Below, one piece after another: positions 61,922-64,000 of a stretch of DNA of 64,000 nucleotides. Origin of the DNA: Clostridium sp. C2-6-12 (GTDB lineage Bacteria > Bacillota > Clostridia > Clostridiales > Clostridiaceae); contig NZ_JAABNP010000026.1 in NCBI RefSeq assembly GCF_009928485.1, positions 28,770-92,769 of the forward strand, written 5' to 3'. Each line of letters starts with the position of its first letter. The first letter of the stretch is position 1. The position numbers and the translations under genes were made by a program. The notes beneath the pieces are model-generated. The model saw only the letters and a list, made by a program, of their open reading frames with translations. It searched no databases and had not been told where the DNA came from.

Positions 61922-63508
61922 TTACATAGTTGTTGCTTGTTTTTTAAATTTCAATATTTGTTTTACCTCAACATTACCAGGAGATTCGTAATCAAGTTCA
62001 AGAGATTTTGTTAATTGTAAATCAGGGTATGCAGTAACTCCCATTTCAGGAATATCAACACCATTTAATTCAGCTTCAGGTGAAACTCTTATTCCCCATA
62101 CTTTATCAATAAGTTTTATAAAAACATAAGAGACTCCAAAACCCCAAATAAATAAAACTGCTATAGCAATCAATTGTGCTATTAATTGAGAAGAATCGCC
62201 GAACAATAATCCTGTAACTCCTCCAGCAACGCCGTTTAAGCCATCTCCATAAGAACCATCTGCGAACAATCCTAAGGCAAGAACTCCCCAAAGTCCATTA
62301 ACACAGTGAACGGAAATGGCACCAACAGGATCATCAAGCTTTAATTTATTTTCAACAAAGGCTACAGATACGCATACGAGTACTCCCGCAATCCCACCAA
62401 TAAAGAAAGCAGAAGGAGCATTTACAAAGGCACAAGGAGCTGTAATTGCAACAAGACCTGCAAGAGCACCATTAGCTGTCATAGATGGATCAGGCTTACC
62501 ATATTTAATCCACATATAAAACATTGCGACTAGTCCACCTATGGCTCCAGCAATCATGGTATTTGTGGCAACTACAGACAGCCTAAAATCAGAAGCATTT
62601 AAAGTTGAGCCGGCATTAAAAGAGAACCAACAGAAGAATAAGATAATAGTACCTACAATAGCCATTGGAATATCATGTCCAGGGAAAGGTCTTGCAGTTC
62701 CATCTTTTTTGAACTTACCAATTCTAGGTCCTATAATAATTGCACTTGATAAAGCAATCATGCCTCCCATTGAATGAACAACAGCAGAGCCAGCAAAATC
62801 AACAACCCCATGACCGAGACCGAAGTTCTTACCTAAAGTAGATAACCAGCCACCGCCCCATACCCAGTTTCCAAAGAAAGGATATAAGAACATAGAGATG
62901 AAAAATGAAATGATAACGACAGCGGAATATTTAACTCTTTCAGCTAAAGCACCAGTTGGAATTGTAACGGTAGTATCCATAAAAACCATTTGAAAGAAAA
63001 ATAGAGCATATATTCCTGGATCGTAAACACCAGTGCCAGATAGCATAAAGCCATTGTAGCCCATAATACCTCCGAGGCCAGGAATTGAAAGCATTGAGTT
63101 AAGGGCAGCACCACCAGACCCAAGGCCGGCAGCACCGCCAGAGCCCCCAAATTGAATTGCAAAACCTGTTAAGAAATATCCAATAGCTCCAACTAGGAAT
63201 ACCATAAAGTTCATTGTCATTGTGTGAGCTGCATTCTTTCCGCGGCAAAAACCTGTTTCAACCATCGCAAAGCCACATTGAAAGAAAAAGACCATAAATC
63301 CAGTTATCATAATCCATACATAATTTGATCCATAATATCCTTTATTTGCTATGGCTGTTACATCTGCTAAAGTTTCATTGCCAGTTGCAGCAATATAAGA
63401 AGCACCAGTAGGGTCAGAACCGCTAGACGGTGAAAGGGCTAGTGCTAGCATTAAAGCTAATACACCTAAAAATATTATAATTGCACCTAATTTAGTTGAA
63501 GTTTTCAT
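61922..63508 (-). CDS. amtB: ammonium transporter
   Basis: 528 residues with 11-12 membrane helices and a leading hydrophobic signal-like helix (IIIFLGVLALMLALAL). Conserved Amt blocks are present: FFFQCGFAMVETGF, DFAGSAVVHSMGGM (with the paired-His region), FFCWFSFNAGSTL and ISVHCVNGLWGVLALG. The cytoplasmic tail carries the GlnK-docking region. It conducts ammonium across the membrane. ATG follows AAAGGAGG. Linked to glnK downstream and a small membrane protein upstream. Confidence 0.94.
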   Translation of the reverse strand: MKTSTKLGAIIIFLGVLALMLALALSPSSGSDPTGASYIAATGNETLADVTAIANKGYYGSNYVWIMITGFMVFFFQCGFAMVETGFCRGKNAAHTMTMNFMVFLVGAIGYFLTGFAIQFGGSGGAAGLGSGGAALNSMLSIPGLGGIMGYNGFMLSGTGVYDPGIYALFFFQMVFMDTTVTIPTGALAERVKYSAVVIISFFISMFLYPFFGNWVWGGGWLSTLGKNFGLGHGVVDFAGSAVVHSMGGMIALSSAIIIGPRIGKFKKDGTARPFPGHDIPMAIVGTIILFFCWFSFNAGSTLNASDFRLSVVATNTMIAGAIGGLVAMFYMWIKYGKPDPSMTANGALAGLVAITAPCAFVNAPSAFFIGGIAGVLVCVSVAFVENKLKLDDPVGAISVHCVNGLWGVLALGLFADGSYGDGLNGVAGGVTGLLFGDSSQLIAQLIAIAVLFIWGFGVSYVFIKLIDKVWGIRVSPEAELNGVDIPEMGVTAYPDLQLTKSLELDYESPGNVEVKQILKFKKQATTM

Positions 63509-63534
63509 AATTATTTCCTCCTTTAAGATAAGCT

Positions 63535-63831
63535 CTACTTAAAATTTTCTCTTTTAAAATTATTCCATGAAAATTTAACTGAAGTTTTAAATAATTCGCC
63601 TTTAAGTTTTGTGACAGATAAATAGTACTTTATACCTAAATATAAAACTAAAAGTCCAAGTATTGCTCCAGACATTGATGAATTTAATACTTGAAAATGG
63701 ATGTTGTTTACTAGACTGAAAATGCTAAAAAATATACCTAAAAAAATAATTATGAGGGTAGTTATGAAAAGAATATTAATAGATATTAATTTTGATTTTG
63801 TAATTTCCGTAATAGGATTTTGTTTTTTCAC
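63535..63831 (-). CDS. small two-to-three helix membrane protein upstream of amtB
   Basis: 98 residues from GTG 63831 behind AAAGGAGGAATT. Two hydrophobic helices (~17-42, IDLIFLGIFFSIFSLV-like, and ~52-70, SGAILGLLVLYLGIKYYL) are followed by a basic C-terminus. It lies 26 bases before amtB and so belongs to the operon. I do not recognise it; an accessory role in ammonium transport is possible. Confidence 0.6.
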   Translation of the reverse strand: MKKQNPITEITKSKLISINILFITTLIIIFLGIFFSIFSLVNNIHFQVLNSSMSGAILGLLVLYLGIKYYLSVTKLKGELFKTSVKFSWNNFKRENFK

Positions 63832-63877
63832 TAATAATTCCTCCTTTCTTTAGAAATAAAAATTTAATATTCAAGTA

Positions 63878-63915
63878 AATAAAAAAGGAGTCAAAGCAGG
63901 CGAAACTTTGACTCC
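63878..63915 (-). terminator. attenuator-like terminator in amt leader
   Basis: On the minus strand GGAGTCAAAG pairs with CTTTGACTCC over a nine-base loop and is followed by TTTTTTATTT. It lies about 45 bases before the first gene of the amt operon and in the same direction, so transcription of the operon must read through or be controlled at it. Confidence 0.7.
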
Positions 63916-63940
63916 ATTGTCTAGGGGGACTCCCTGTATA

Positions 63941-63986
63941 AAACAAAGGGGCTGTCGCACTAAATAATTAGTGCACGGCTCTTTTT
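63941..63986. terminator. bidirectional hairpin at right edge
   Basis: GCACTAA/TTAGTGC, extended by GGGCTGTC and ACGGCTC, forms a long stem with TTTTT on the plus side and AAACAAA on the left (T-run on the minus strand). Only 26 bases separate it from the next hairpin, leaving no room for a promoter between them. Confidence 0.6.
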
Positions 63987-64000
63987 GTGTGAAAAAATAA

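Noticed and set aside
62106..63162. Alternative frames within amtB on both strands
   Set aside because: They overlap the unmistakable Amt coding sequence and have no homology-like motifs.
1..64000. CRISPR arrays, tRNA/rRNA genes and insertion sequences
   Set aside because: No regularly spaced repeats, no cloverleaf or rRNA-like segments, and no transposase or terminal inverted repeats were seen on reading; only a possible integrase scrap at 763-891.

Overview
The window is AT-rich, densely coded low-GC Firmicute DNA with strong AGGAGG-type ribosome binding sites, many TTG/GTG starts and hairpin-plus-T terminators. Gene content (agr-type quorum sensing, HD-GYP, GGDEF/EAL, many histidine kinases and chemotaxis receptors, bacterial hemerythrins, rubredoxin-like protein, orphan MglB-like binding protein) points to a motile, anaerobic Clostridium sensu stricto, probably near C. 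beijerinckii; the species is an inference. No rRNA, tRNA, CRISPR array or intact mobile element was seen.

Layout. 1-5.9 kb: end of an FAD-dependent dehydrogenase, a possible integrase scrap, a hemerythrin, a small Cys-rich protein, a helicase-like protein that has lost its Walker A motif, and an orphan galactose-binding-type protein. 5.9-15.6 kb: an accessory island of small acidic proteins of the kind found in poly-immunity loci (DUF4303, DMP19/DUF4375, leucine-rich-repeat, zinc-ribbon and unknown families, plus a metallophosphoesterase), interspersed with decayed remnants (YwqG, L7/L12-like and others) and with no visible toxin. 15.7-17.7 kb: a secreted DUF4179-like protein and a uridine-kinase-like P-loop protein.

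17.7-33.7 kb is a signalling region: a degenerate histidine kinase fused to an intact receiver, a Cache-HAMP histidine kinase, a TetR regulator, a PAS-GGDEF-EAL protein, a PAS-PAS hybrid kinase, a FIST protein with a soluble chemotaxis transducer, a membrane chemotaxis receptor, a second hemerythrin, two small clostridial proteins and a REC-HD-GYP phosphodiesterase. 33.8-50.4 kb is mixed: YaaA, a secreted M6 metalloprotease, a zinc-finger/PRiA4-like/SEC-C protein, an RNase H remnant, a MarR regulator with a clear two-operator promoter controlling a DHA2 exporter, a secreted GH25 lysozyme, the ahpC-ahpF peroxidase operon with a PerR-like box, a frameshifted GAF-GAF-GGDEF gene and a beta-lactamase-family hydrolase. 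Two remnants of a cyclase-family gene lie in the gaps.

50.4-64 kb: a DUF4153 membrane protein, an amino-acid permease, then an agr-like locus made of a membrane protein resembling the AgrC sensor half without a kinase (its start position is ATA), agrB, agrD and a separate membrane PAS histidine kinase. After that come an SCP2-domain protein whose ribosome binding site and start codon are separated by a perfect hairpin, SelO, a rubredoxin-like protein with a nitroreductase, and a minus-strand small membrane protein-amtB-glnK nitrogen operon with hairpins in its leader.

The strongest candidates for new biology are the immunity-like island, the split-sensor agr locus, and two proteins that keep a family fold while losing its catalytic signature (pseudo-helicase and pseudo-kinase).
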